In this document: positions 9,367 to 17,450 of the stretch, piece after piece | Layout of the letters: each line of letters starts with the position of its first letter | Position numbering within the stretch: position 1 is the stretch's first letter | Notes under the pieces: model-generated | Database searches by the model: none | The model's input: only the letters and a program-made list of their open reading frames with translations | Told to the model about the DNA's origin: nothing | Assembly (NCBI GenBank): GCA_020629005.1 | Contig: JAHDEE010000004.1 | Coordinates: forward strand, 19,346-83,345 | Reading direction: 5' to 3' | DNA from: Chitinophagales bacterium | GTDB taxonomy: Bacteria > Bacteroidota > Bacteroidia > Chitinophagales > UBA2359 | Length of the DNA: 64,000 nt | Made by a program: the position numbers and the translations under genes

Positions 9367-9572
9367 CTGGTAATCACCTAAGAAGAGTCAAAACAGGACC
9401 CAAAATTTTGCATTGTTATGTGCTCAAAAAAGTGCTAATTGATAATCAGCAGTGTAGGTATCGATTTCCGCCGATAGAGGCGATAAAAAAAATATGGAAG
9501 AAAATGGAAAAGGCTTTGCAAACTTGAATTGGCCTATCCCTAAGTCATAGATTGAGTCCAGGTGGTCAGTGT

Positions 9573-10157
9573 CTATTTGAAGTTTGCATGTGCAGCCAGA
9601 TGACCATCAATAAAGGAAACCCAGGCATGCTGCATTACTTCATCGAGTGAGTACTGAGTTTCTGCGTCGTATTTGTGCTGCATATAGGACCAGTCGTCCA
9701 TAAGGGAATTGACGAAGGATTCGAATATAGGCTCATCACCACAGGAGAAGCTGTATGTAGCGAGTTTTTCTCTGAGTTTGCGGGCGTATAGCTCTGTAAT
9801 GTCAAAGTGCAGCTGCTCGTGTTCGAGTATGTGCTCGTTTTTGGATTCTTCGCGAGCCCAGGATTGCAGCTTGTTGAATTTAGCTTCTACGCTGTATATC
9901 AATTTATCCCCCTCACAATGATATTTATATTCAATAATTGAGCAGGTAAGTGCTGCTATGCCAATGGCGGTGTTATCAGGTTTGCCCTTGAAGTCGGCCC
10001 ATGTTAAAGGCGCGCTTGCTGACCAGGCGATTTTGTTCACATCTTCAGGCGCATTGAAGCTGTAAGTCATTTCAGTATAATGACTGCCAGCCGGATATAT
10101 ACTCAAACAGCAGAGAAACGTTAGACTTATGTATAAAACTTGCCAGAAAGACCCCAT
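9573..10157 (-). CDS. DUF922-family secreted putative zinc metalloprotease
   Basis: A 194-residue protein with a signal peptide (about residues 5-24). It has the DUF922 opening block L-T-W-A-D-F-K-G-K-P near residue 51 and a helix containing H-E-Q-L-H (HExxH, about residues 113-117) followed by F-D-I-T-E. HExxH is the usual zinc-binding and catalytic motif of metalloproteases, so a protease function is plausible but has not been shown for this family to my knowledge. The length is normal for the family. It stands alone between a feature-poor gap and the intergenic element at 10297-10450, which runs on the opposite strand. Confidence 0.8.
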   Translation of the reverse strand: MGSFWQVLYISLTFLCCLSIYPAGSHYTEMTYSFNAPEDVNKIAWSASAPLTWADFKGKPDNTAIGIAALTCSIIEYKYHCEGDKLIYSVEAKFNKLQSWAREESKNEHILEHEQLHFDITELYARKLREKLATYSFSCGDEPIFESFVNSLMDDWSYMQHKYDAETQYSLDEVMQHAWVSFIDGHLAAHANFK

Positions 10158-10296
10158 ATGCTATACTCTTCAAAATTCAAGCCGATTCCTATTCTTTCAC
10201 GATAGGCTAACGACATTTAAACAACGAAAAGTATGGGCAATTAGTTGTGGAGCTTTGTTAGGAAGCTGCTGCTACATGACACAAAGGCATTAATGT

Positions 10297-10450
10297 GGCA
10301 GGGATAGAAGCGGAACGAGCCGCCGGGGATAGCGAGTGAGGCGTGCCGGATGGGGGCTCCGACTTTAGGAGGAGACCACAGCCGGCAACAGCCGAACCGC
10401 TAGCCCCAAGGTGAGTATTAGCGGATAGCCCGGCGAGCAGGTGCACAGGC
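10297..10450 (+). ncRNA. Dispersed structured intergenic element, copy 1 of 3
   Basis: GC-rich segment in a 381-bp gene-free gap between two minus-strand genes. It contains the 5' box GATAGAAGCG at 10303, the core ATGGGGGCTCC at 10350 with GAGACCACAG at 10372-10381, and the 3' box AGCGGATAGC at 10420. The spacing (47 and 70 nt) matches copies 2 (53521-53700) and 3 (31621-31805, minus strand). Internal pairing is visible: GGGGATAGCG (10325-10334) with CGCTAGCCCC (10398-10407), GCCGG with CCGGC flanking the core, and GGG near the 5' box with CCC near the 3' box. The core hairpin is GGGGCTCC / GGAGACC with one mismatch. Whether it acts as RNA or as a DNA repeat is unknown; the ncRNA type is an inference from conserved pairing. 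The short open frame antisense to it is almost certainly not a gene. Confidence 0.65.
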
Positions 10451-10494
10451 ATAGTACCAGCTTTGTTGTTGAGTCATTTGGTTTCGCCTGTGCA
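10442..10494. repeat. 9-bp inverted repeat at the 3' edge of element copy 1
   Basis: TGCACAGGC at 10442-10450 and GCCTGTGCA at 10486-10494 form a perfect 9-bp inverted repeat around a 35-nt loop. It overlaps the 3' end of the structured element and could extend its fold or act as a terminator-like structure for the gene ending at 10539, but no T-run is present. Confidence 0.6.
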
Positions 10495-10538
10495 ACTGCG
10501 CGGCCACCCAAACATTAACTATATTCACAATTGATATT

Positions 10539-11291
10539 CTACTCAATAGTAGTGATAAACTCGTCCCAAAGTTCGTCTTGTTCATCCAAAACGAACTGGT
10601 CGTCTTCCCAGGTCATAGTCTTGACGGTTTGGGTAAGCAACAGCAATTCGGGATCAGGTGCGAAGCCTTGTTCAAAACAGAAATTGATTTGCGACTGAAT
10701 CTCCTTCTTGCTGCTGTCCAGCTCATTGCGGATTTCCACGGTCAGTTTTTCTTCGCTAGCAAGCTCAGTGACTTTTCGCACTTGGGCCAGGTCCTGACAG
10801 AAATCTTTGAAGGAAAGATCGGGAATGAGCTCTTCTGTCACATCGATCCAGTTTTGTTCCTTATATCGGACACAGGAGGTTTTCCACGAATCGCAATGCG
10901 CTTCGCTTTTCTTAGACACTATTGCAAACAGAGCCTCATCGTCGCTGCTAGAGAGTAGATTTATTTGATTGTGCCATTGCCCCACCTCTGAAACCGAGAT
11001 TGTTCCAGCCTTTTCATCCAGACGAAAAGCTTTACCTGTTCGGTCGATCAGCTTGGATTTGTCCTTGTCGGTACTAATGCCTTCAAGGAAGCGGGAGGGC
11101 ATGATGAGAAAGAAGTCTTTGAGAGAACTGGGGTTGTCAATTGTTTGAGCAAAAGTAGCAACATGCTGGTTGCTCTTCGACTCAGGTTCGATTTGTGTGG
11201 CTGTGGCAGTTGGTTCTGAAGACACGGCCTCTTGTTTAGATTGACAGGCTGCAAACAGCAGCAGGATTCCAATAAAGCAAAAGCTTCTCAT
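10539..11291 (-). CDS. Lipoprotein of unknown function
   Basis: A 250-residue protein with a lipoprotein signal peptide: hydrophobic residues 4-14 followed by the lipobox L-F-A-A-C with the acylated cysteine at residue 16. A Ser/Thr/Glu/Gln-rich linker runs to about residue 45. The mature region is acidic and helical, with S-D-D-E-A-L-F-A-I-V near 113-122 and two cysteines near 132 and 139. No family recognised. It lies 42 bp downstream of the L,D-transpeptidase-like gene in the same direction, so the two may be co-transcribed and share an envelope role, but this rests on position alone. Confidence 0.8.
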   Translation of the reverse strand: MRSFCFIGILLLFAACQSKQEAVSSEPTATATQIEPESKSNQHVATFAQTIDNPSSLKDFFLIMPSRFLEGISTDKDKSKLIDRTGKAFRLDEKAGTISVSEVGQWHNQINLLSSSDDEALFAIVSKKSEAHCDSWKTSCVRYKEQNWIDVTEELIPDLSFKDFCQDLAQVRKVTELASEEKLTVEIRNELDSSKKEIQSQINFCFEQGFAPDPELLLLTQTVKTMTWEDDQFVLDEQDELWDEFITTIE

Positions 11292-11333
11292 GTTAAGCGG
11301 TATTGGTTATAAATAACCCAGATCTTTAGGATC

Positions 11334-12113
11334 TTAGGCGGATTCTTCTTCTAGCGCGGTTTCTGCGTTATCAAGGTTGAAGAAATCGGAATTTCTGAGG
11401 TATGTGCTGTCTTTTTTAAAGATAAACAGGCAAGTACCGTCCTTGATATGGTTTATAATCTGCTTATGTTCACTTTGCGGCAGGGCGGGACATCCAAAAC
11501 TACGTCCTAACCTACCCCATTTTTGTATAAAAGTCTCACTAACATAGTCGGCCCCATGCACTACAATAGCGCGGTCCCTTGCTTTATGGTTCACCCCTTT
11601 TTCCAGACCGTCCAGTCTAAGGGAAAAGCCATGTTTGCCGACGTAGGTTTCCGCGGCTTTGAACAGACCGATGCTGCTTTGTAGTGAATTCGGTTTGTTC
11701 GAGTACTTACTGGCATAGTTCCAACCGGAATTTTTGCCATGAGAAACGAGGGTATTATGGAGTAGCTTCTTTGCTTCCAGGTCAACTACAAAGAGCCGCT
11801 TGTCGGTGCTGGGCTTTTCGAAGTCGATAATGGACAAGATACCGGATTTTTCAATCAGTTCCTTGTTCAAAAGATTGTAATAGCCTAACAATGCCTGACG
11901 GAAGACAGGGTAATCGAGACTCAATCTACTGAGGTTCAAACTGTTGTATAATTCCTGAGCCGCGATTTCAAATTTATCTTTTGTATCTGGCTTTACAAGA
12001 GCATCATTTTGGCTATTTCCTAGACTTTGATCGGAAGAAATGAAGGTATTCCCTAGTGCAGCGAGGAAAAAAATGACCGCAATTGTCCTGACAAGTTTTA
12101 CTATCGCATTCAT
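11334..12113 (-). CDS. Murein L,D-transpeptidase catalytic domain family protein (YkuD_2)
   Basis: A 259-residue exported protein with an N-terminal signal peptide (about residues 6-24). The catalytic block shows V-V-H-G-A-D-Y near residue 180, followed by G-R-L-G-R-S-F-G-C-P-A-L-P at about 198-210. This is the His...Ser-x-Gly-Cys arrangement of YkuD-type L,D-transpeptidases, where the cysteine (about residue 207) forms the acyl-enzyme. The N-terminal part (L-S-L-D-Y-P-V-F-R-Q-A-L-L-G-Y) matches the extra helical region of this Bacteroidota/Proteobacteria subfamily. The family is assigned to peptidoglycan crosslinking or cleavage; substrate is not known for this subgroup. A lipoprotein gene follows 42 bp downstream. 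Confidence 0.88.
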   Translation of the reverse strand: MNAIVKLVRTIAVIFFLAALGNTFISSDQSLGNSQNDALVKPDTKDKFEIAAQELYNSLNLSRLSLDYPVFRQALLGYYNLLNKELIEKSGILSIIDFEKPSTDKRLFVVDLEAKKLLHNTLVSHGKNSGWNYASKYSNKPNSLQSSIGLFKAAETYVGKHGFSLRLDGLEKGVNHKARDRAIVVHGADYVSETFIQKWGRLGRSFGCPALPQSEHKQIINHIKDGTCLFIFKKDSTYLRNSDFFNLDNAETALEEESA

Positions 12114-12287
12114 GAGTTGTGCTAACGTAGAATGTTTAACAATGATTGTTCAGATGCTGGCAAAAATTTGAGTCCAGATACCTGTGGGCAGAAATCGAGC
12201 CATTTGCTGGTGGGCGGCCCAAAATACAAAATCAGAATTATAATGGCGGGAAAAGGCCCTGCGATTGCCAAATTAGCTGGAAAGTGG

Positions 12288-13124
12288 TCAATTTGTCACG
12301 AAAATTGGATGTTTTACGCTGGGAATCATTGCATTAGCTACCGCCTTTTCGAACAATGTCTGTACGGCCTTTCTACCTTTAGCCCCAAGATTGAGGCTGA
12401 AATCGTTGACATAGAGTTCTATATGCTGTTGGATTACTTTAGGATCCATTTCCTGCGCATAGTGGCGAACGTATGGCATTGTGGCCATTGGATCATCGAA
12501 TGCGAGGCGCAGACTTTGGTGGATCAGCTGATTTACTTCTTGTTTTAGGGATTCCGACAAGGATCGCTTTATGACCATGCCTCCCAGAGGGATTGGTTGC
12601 TGTTGACTCTCCTCCCAATATTCGCCCAAATCTCTGATCTTGAGCAGTCCTTTTTGCTGATAGGTAAAGCGATTTTCGTGGATTATGAGACCTGCATCCA
12701 CTTCGCCGTTGAGCAGCATCTCTTCTATGTCCGAGAAAAGCATTTCGACTTTGTTGTCTATTTCCGGATAAGCCAGGCCGAGCAGGAGATTAGCAGTCGT
12801 GTATTTACCTGGGATCGCTACTTTGCATTCCTGCAGCTCTTGAGGGGAAAGTTGCGTTTTGGAGATCAGCAGAGGGCCGCAATTGCGTCCCAGGGCTGCT
12901 CCGCTGTTGAACATTTGGTATTGGTCGGTGATATGGCCAAAAGCGTGAAAGCTGAGCTTGGTGATATCGAGTTGACCCTTGAAAGCTAATCGGTTGAGTT
13001 CTTCCACGTCAGCAATGTGGAATTCAAAGTTAATATTGGATGAGCGGATTTTTTGGTTCACAAGCGCATCCAGAATGAATGTATCATTTGGACAGGGGGA
13101 AAAGCCGAATTTGAGTGTAATCAT
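12288..13124 (-). CDS. mqnD: 1,4-dihydroxy-6-naphthoate synthase (futalosine pathway)
   Basis: Converts cyclic dehypoxanthine futalosine to 1,4-dihydroxy-6-naphthoate, the ring precursor of menaquinone in the futalosine route. The 278-residue protein begins with the family signature F-G-F-S-P-C-P-N-D-T-F-I at residues 6-17. It then has a periplasmic-binding-protein-like fold with H-I-T-D-Q-Y near 64, Y-T-T-A-N-L-L near 107 and L-I-I-H-E-N-R-F-T-Y near 141-150. No other menaquinone genes are in the window. Its ATG overlaps the stop of the upstream HTH gene by 4 bp (ATGA), so translation of the two is probably coupled. Confidence 0.95.
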   Translation of the reverse strand: MITLKFGFSPCPNDTFILDALVNQKIRSSNINFEFHIADVEELNRLAFKGQLDITKLSFHAFGHITDQYQMFNSGAALGRNCGPLLISKTQLSPQELQECKVAIPGKYTTANLLLGLAYPEIDNKVEMLFSDIEEMLLNGEVDAGLIIHENRFTYQQKGLLKIRDLGEYWEESQQQPIPLGGMVIKRSLSESLKQEVNQLIHQSLRLAFDDPMATMPYVRHYAQEMDPKVIQQHIELYVNDFSLNLGAKGRKAVQTLFEKAVANAMIPSVKHPIFVTN

Positions 13125-13747
13125 TCCTCTTTTTTGCGCGTTTTGCTCTTTTTCTTCTCATTGGTTCTTTCGGCCGTGGAAGACTTTACCGTCTTGCTTT
13201 GCTTTTTGGTTTCCTTTACAGGCTTGGTTTTCCTGGAGTTGGCTTTCTTAGCTGGTTTGGCCGACTTCCTGGCATTGCTCTTTTTTTCTGTCGGTTTGAT
13301 GGAGGGCAATGCACCAATGGTGGCATCGACGGCTTGTTTCTTGAGCCGTTTCATGAGCGTCCACACTCCAGGAAGGGTGTAGGATTTGCCGAAATTTTGT
13401 TCGATAAAGATTTTGGCCTCCTGTAAATTTTCAAATCCCTTATTCGCGAGACGTTCAATCAGCAGTTCCTCGGTAACTTTGTCGAGCTTGGATTTTTTGC
13501 CACTGTACTTCAATTCCAGCAGTCCTGAAAGGCCTCTTTTCTTATATATATTCCAGATTCTGGTGGCTTGTCGCTCGCTGATTCCAACAGCCTCGGCTGC
13601 TGTCTTAAGGTTTGGGACGATACCCGCTTTTAACAGTCGGAGTAGTCGTACCCTGTCTTTCAGTCTGGCTAATTCTATATTCTTTTCCTTTGCCAGCAAT
13701 GTTTCGGGATCTTCTTTGATCCGTTGTTGATAATGTTTAGACCGCAT
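13121..13747 (-). CDS. Helix-turn-helix protein with lysine-rich C-terminal tail
   Basis: A 208-residue protein. Residues about 25-85 form a winged helix-turn-helix of the type found at the N-terminus of IS630-like transposases: R-L-K-D-R-V-R-L-L-R-L-L-K-A-G, then A-A-E-A-V-G-I-S-E-R-Q-A-T-R-I-W, then a second helical region to about 125 with Y-T-L-P-G-V-W. No DDE catalytic domain follows. Residues about 145-208 are a disordered tail of Lys/Ser/Thr/Ala resembling histone H1 or AlgP-type tails. It may be a domesticated transposase DNA-binding domain acting as a DNA-binding or nucleoid protein (inference). The ATG at 13747, preceded by GAGGGG, is preferred to the TTG four codons upstream. It overlaps mqnD by 4 bp. 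Confidence 0.8.
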   Translation of the reverse strand: MRSKHYQQRIKEDPETLLAKEKNIELARLKDRVRLLRLLKAGIVPNLKTAAEAVGISERQATRIWNIYKKRGLSGLLELKYSGKKSKLDKVTEELLIERLANKGFENLQEAKIFIEQNFGKSYTLPGVWTLMKRLKKQAVDATIGALPSIKPTEKKSNARKSAKPAKKANSRKTKPVKETKKQSKTVKSSTAERTNEKKKSKTRKKEE

Positions 13748-13860
13748 ATGACCCCTCAATCTGTTTGCTTGTTCTTATCTATATGTTTGCAAATTACTGC
13801 ATTTGCTTATTGGCGATGCACTGCGCTTGCGGCGAGGACAGCACATGGTAGACCAGCTGA

Positions 13861-15459
13861 TTAGTAGGCAATTCTTAGCCTATCAAAAGTACCGTCATCG
13901 AAGAGTTCCATTGCCTTGGTAAATGTCGTATCCTCTTGATTTAGTATGTAGTACATTGCGCTTCTATCATACATATTTCGTGCAATCAGGCCTCTTAGTT
14001 GAGCAATGATTAGTTGTTTGGAGGTATCAAATTCTTCTTGATTGTACTCAATTTCCTCTTTCTCCGCTAAAGCAACAAAAGCATCAAGAGTAGCTTGATC
14101 AATTTCGAATCGGTCTGCAAAGTCTCGGAAATCGCTGTATTTCGCATCTACGGTCTGACGATTCTCATCTACATAATTGAGCGCAAATTTGTTCAGGATT
14201 CCCTTTCGACGTACGTCCCGAAAGAAGGTAGAGTTTCTACTGGTATCAAGTGGAACGAAGATATCAGGCATGATTCCTCCTCCACCAAAAACTGTTCTTT
14301 TGTTTTCCAGTGTCGAAAACTGCAGTGAGTCAGGGAACTCGATTTTTGACATATCAATTAGTTCCCCTTTATCTTGTCGCGCCCTAAGCTCCTTTCGATA
14401 GGCCTCTACACCTTCGGTGTATGGCTTTTGGATGCTTCTACCAGCAGGTGTATAATAGTCAGAGACTGTTAATCTTACAGCGGATCCATCGGGCATTTTG
14501 AAGGTTCGTTGCACTAGTCCTTTGCCAAAAGATCTTCTGCCGACAATCAAGCCTCTGTCCCAATCCTGTACGGCGCCTGAGACAATTTCACTGGCCGATG
14601 CAGATCCTTCATTAATTAGAATGATCACTTGTCCTTCCTGGAACAGTCCCTTGGCCGTTGCAAGTCTATCTTCTCGATCAAAGGCTCTCCCCTCGGTATA
14701 GACGACCATCTTCCCATCGCCTAAAAATTCGTCAGCAACATTGACTGCCTCATTTAGGAAGCCTCCTCCATTTCCACGTAGATCGAAAACGAGACGCTGC
14801 ATGCCATCAGACTTGAGCTTTGTGAGCGCCTCTGCAACTTCTTTTCCGGTGGTACGAGAAAAACGATTTAGCTTGATATATCCAATTTCGTCGTCGACCA
14901 TATAGCTTGCATCCACAGAAAACAATGGAATTTTGTCTCTGGTGATTGTGTAGTCGAGCAGTTCTGAGGTCCCTTTTCTTTTGATTTGCACCATTACTTG
15001 TGTGCCCTTATCGCCTCTGAGTTTGTCAATAACGTCCTCGTTGGTGACACCTACCCCAGCTACATTGTCATCTTCGATGTAAACGATCTTGTCGCCAGGC
15101 ATAATTCCGAGCTTTTCCGAAGGACCTCCCGGGATACTTGAAACTACGAAGATGGTGTCATTCAGTATGTTAAACTGGATGCCAACCCCTTCAAAGCTTC
15201 CGACCAGTGGCTCGTTGGCCTTCTTGAGCCGCTCTTTTGAATAATAGACTGAGTGTGGATCAAGCTCCTTTAACACGCCTTTGATGGCATTTTCAGTCAC
15301 CTTTTCCTGATCTACTTCTTCTTTGTAATAGTAATCCAGAATCTGCAGGAAGGAGCCTAGCTTTTCCCTTTGTTTTTCGTCTACTTGTTGGGCAAACAAT
15401 TGCGCACAAAACCCAAAGGCAACCGCCAATACGAGGGGTTTAATGAGAACACGATTCAT
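13861..15459 (-). CDS. ctpA: S41 family carboxy-terminal processing protease
   Basis: A 532-residue exported serine protease (signal peptide about residues 5-23, ending LFAQ). Domain order: a short helical N-domain with the L-D-P-H-S-V-Y motif near residue 66, a PDZ domain at about 85-165 for binding substrate C-termini, and the S41 catalytic core. The core has D-L-R-G-N-G-G-G near 225, the nucleophile in E-G-S-A-S-A-S-E near 286 and the lysine base in S-F-G-K-G-L-V-Q near 311. The C-terminal about 130 residues are the helical extension usual in Bacteroidota copies. It degrades or trims periplasmic proteins. A TAnnTTTG box sits 35 bp upstream of the ATG. Confidence 0.95.
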   Translation of the reverse strand: MNRVLIKPLVLAVAFGFCAQLFAQQVDEKQREKLGSFLQILDYYYKEEVDQEKVTENAIKGVLKELDPHSVYYSKERLKKANEPLVGSFEGVGIQFNILNDTIFVVSSIPGGPSEKLGIMPGDKIVYIEDDNVAGVGVTNEDVIDKLRGDKGTQVMVQIKRKGTSELLDYTITRDKIPLFSVDASYMVDDEIGYIKLNRFSRTTGKEVAEALTKLKSDGMQRLVFDLRGNGGGFLNEAVNVADEFLGDGKMVVYTEGRAFDREDRLATAKGLFQEGQVIILINEGSASASEIVSGAVQDWDRGLIVGRRSFGKGLVQRTFKMPDGSAVRLTVSDYYTPAGRSIQKPYTEGVEAYRKELRARQDKGELIDMSKIEFPDSLQFSTLENKRTVFGGGGIMPDIFVPLDTSRNSTFFRDVRRKGILNKFALNYVDENRQTVDAKYSDFRDFADRFEIDQATLDAFVALAEKEEIEYNQEEFDTSKQLIIAQLRGLIARNMYDRSAMYYILNQEDTTFTKAMELFDDGTFDRLRIAY

Positions 15460-15493
15460 GTTGGTTACTATTTCTACGTTACGAAATCGGACA

Positions 15494-15501
15494 CAAAGTT
15501 A
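15494..15501 (-). promoter_or_regulatory. Candidate -7 box for ctpA
   Basis: On the minus strand TAACTTTG matches TAnnTTTG exactly and lies 35 nt before the ctpA ATG. A TTG lies only 14 nt further upstream, shorter than usual, so the -33 part is uncertain. Confidence 0.45.
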
Positions 15502-15560
15502 CTAATAATTAACAGCAATGTCTTTAGCACAATTTGCTGTTGTGGCCCGCAAAAATCAGG

Positions 15561-16226
15561 CTAGGTAATATGCTGCTTCTGATGATTCTTTGAAACCGAG
15601 AAGAAGTCTATACCTGCTTTATTTTCTATTTGCAAATCTCCTCCCAATACCAGATCCACCAGGAGCCGCCGGGCGCTTCTTTCACTGGTCGATTTCCAAT
15701 GCATATAATCTTCGATTGTAATCGCACCTTTGCCCTCTTCGATATAATGGCAAAGTCTGTCTTTCAGTTCAATAAGTTTTGCGGTTCTCTGCACATAGTT
15801 AAGGTCACCTGATTTCAAAACCGAACTTACCAGTTCGTTTGCATGAATGCTCTGGTCTGCCAATCGAACATATAATTGCTTCTGCCCTGATTCGTCCACG
15901 GCATAATGAGGCTTGTGGTTGCTCTCTTTGACTCTGCAGATAAGTACATTGACTAAATCGACCACTAAGGTCTGAAATTCCAAGGCGATGTATGGGCTAC
16001 AGTGCTGTTTGGCAGCCTCCAGGAGTATGTGCTTCTCTTGCTCTACCCTAGTTCCCTTGATTCTGCCTTCATCGGTCACCCCAATGACGAGCTTGCCACC
16101 ACGACCATTTGCAAAAGCGACGAGCGTCTTGGCTATTTTAGGAGCAGATTTTATGGTCTTTTTGAAATCCAATGTTGGCCCCTCCCCCTCTTTGATCCAG
16201 CGGTTGACCAATCGAAAATGATTCAT
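15561..16226 (-). CDS. AlbA_2 / Schlafen-type putative ATP- or nucleic-acid-binding protein
   Basis: A 221-residue protein with an N-terminal AlbA_2 (Schlafen AAA_4) domain. It shows E-G-x-T-L-D-F-K-K near residues 15-21, then I-A-K-T-L-V-A-F-A-N-G-R-G-G-K-L-V-I-G-V at about 31-50 and D-E-G-R-I-K-G-T, with a basic strand S-N-H-K-P-H near 116. The C-terminal 80 residues look like a winged-helix region (S-T-S-E-R-S-A-R-R-L-L-V-D-L-V near 185). Members are predicted to bind nucleic acids or ATP; some act in RNA cleavage or regulation, but the role here is unknown. It is a separate unit, with a terminator for the upstream gene at 16309-16340. Confidence 0.85.
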   Translation of the reverse strand: MNHFRLVNRWIKEGEGPTLDFKKTIKSAPKIAKTLVAFANGRGGKLVIGVTDEGRIKGTRVEQEKHILLEAAKQHCSPYIALEFQTLVVDLVNVLICRVKESNHKPHYAVDESGQKQLYVRLADQSIHANELVSSVLKSGDLNYVQRTAKLIELKDRLCHYIEEGKGAITIEDYMHWKSTSERSARRLLVDLVLGGDLQIENKAGIDFFSVSKNHQKQHIT

Positions 16227-16308
16227 AGCTCAAGTAGTTTGGGATATATTTATTGTTCCTGCCTCTAAGTGCGCAGGCATGGTGTCTGGTAAGTCGTCTT
16301 GGATCAAA

Positions 16309-16340
16309 AAAAGAAAAGGCCAGACTTGTAAGTCTGGCCT
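16309..16340 (-). terminator. Rho-independent terminator of the T9SS protein gene
   Basis: An 11-bp perfect inverted repeat AGGCCAGACTT / AAGTCTGGCCT (16317-16340) with a 2-nt centre. On the minus strand it is followed by TTTTCTTTTTTT. It lies 65 bp after the stop codon at 16405. Confidence 0.9.
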
Positions 16341-16404
16341 TCATTTTTCTATTCCCCTTAAGGGTGCATTTTGAGAATAATCTCAGTCACTAAGAGAGCG
16401 GGAC

Positions 16405-17232
16405 TTACTCAACAACCAAGAACTGTCTGGTAATCGATACACCATCGTTAACCAACTTCAGAAAGTAAGTACCGTTTTCAAAGTCACTTACGTCGATTCT
16501 AAAATTATTGGCTCCTGCTTTTGTTTTTCGATCTTCCGTCTTGATTTCTTTACCAAGGATATCATAGACAATGATACCAACGCTTTCGACACTTGTGCTA
16601 AACTCGACATTTATTGCGTCCTGAGCAGGAATCGGATACAGGTCCATAGTGCTATAGACTTCAGAGGCAAGCTCATTACTGGTGGAAACTGCTTCATTGG
16701 CAGTAACATCAACCAAACCTGTGAATACCCCTTTATCATGTAAGCTACCATCATTCAGGTCTGTGTTAAAACCTGTGTAATTTGCGTGTATATCCAGACC
16801 AAGCGGCTCGCCTGCACTCACAAGATCAAAGGTAAATCTAGCTACGTCAATCCATTCCTCATTGACCACTGGGCAACCATTGTTGGCAGAATTCAACAAT
16901 ATGGCATAATTCCCTTCGCCTTGACCATTGATTTCCAATTTGTTAAAGCTCGATTCATAAGGAGCAAAGGTTCCACCTTCTGCACAGGGATATGTTCCTG
17001 TGAAATGTATGCCTTCAAAGGAGGGGTTAGCAACTGCTTCAAGATTATAGCTAAAGAACACTGTAGCTGTTCCTATTTTCAAGTCAGTATCCGCGGCACG
17101 AATTTGCGCGGTCACGGAAAATGATTCTCCGTCGATTTCACCATTGGCAAAACGTACATCAACTGTTCCTGCATTTACGTTGGCAGAAAAGAAAACGGCC
17201 AACACTGCTAATAAACAATTTCTAAGATTCAT
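16405..17232 (-). CDS. T9SS type A sorting-domain protein with cohesin-like domain
   Basis: A 275-residue secreted protein with a signal peptide (about residues 4-21, ending VNAG). The mature part begins with a beta-sandwich of about 150 residues that resembles cohesin or carbohydrate-binding folds: T-V-D-V-R-F-A-N-G, D-T-D-L-K-I-G-T-A-T-V-F-F-S-Y-N and V-A-R-F-T-F-D-L. The sorting domain runs from about residue 197, with L-Y-P-I-P-A-Q-D in place of the usual YPNP, then V-Y-D-I-L-G-K-E and a final R-Q-F-L-V-V-E strand. It is likely a cell-surface or released protein. Cohesin assignment is tentative. Monocistronic. Confidence 0.85.
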   Translation of the reverse strand: MNLRNCLLAVLAVFFSANVNAGTVDVRFANGEIDGESFSVTAQIRAADTDLKIGTATVFFSYNLEAVANPSFEGIHFTGTYPCAEGGTFAPYESSFNKLEINGQGEGNYAILLNSANNGCPVVNEEWIDVARFTFDLVSAGEPLGLDIHANYTGFNTDLNDGSLHDKGVFTGLVDVTANEAVSTSNELASEVYSTMDLYPIPAQDAINVEFSTSVESVGIIVYDILGKEIKTEDRKTKAGANNFRIDVSDFENGTYFLKLVNDGVSITRQFLVVE

Positions 17233-17387
17233 AGAGAGTGATTTTTAAAAAGTTCCCGGGATCAGTGCTAATATAGCTATTGCAGAAATCAGATTCAAAT
17301 AGGGTACCACAATAATTACGCTCAAGCTGGCAAAAGCGAAAAAGTGTCCAGAAAATTGCTGATTTCACATCCGAGCAAACACAGAAA

Positions 17388-17423
17388 TGCCGGAAACAGG
17401 CTTACAATTTCCTGAATCCGGCA
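17388..17423 (-). terminator. Hairpin downstream of the aquaporin gene, possible terminator
   Basis: TGCCGGA-AA-CAGG pairs with CCTG-AA-TCCGGCA across a 10-nt loop, 28 nt after the aquaporin stop codon. The minus-strand tail is only TTTCTGT, so termination is possible but not certain. Confidence 0.45.
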
Positions 17424-17450
17424 ATTCAACTTTTAGTTAGGGTGTGGGAT

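Noticed and set aside
10258..10452. 64-codon minus-strand frame over element copy 1
   Set aside because: It is the antisense of the GC-rich structured element, lacks any protein family feature and its composition (Ala, Ser, Pro, Leu) follows from the base composition.
12132..12548. 138-codon plus-strand frame
   Set aside because: It runs mainly antisense to mqnD and has no family features.
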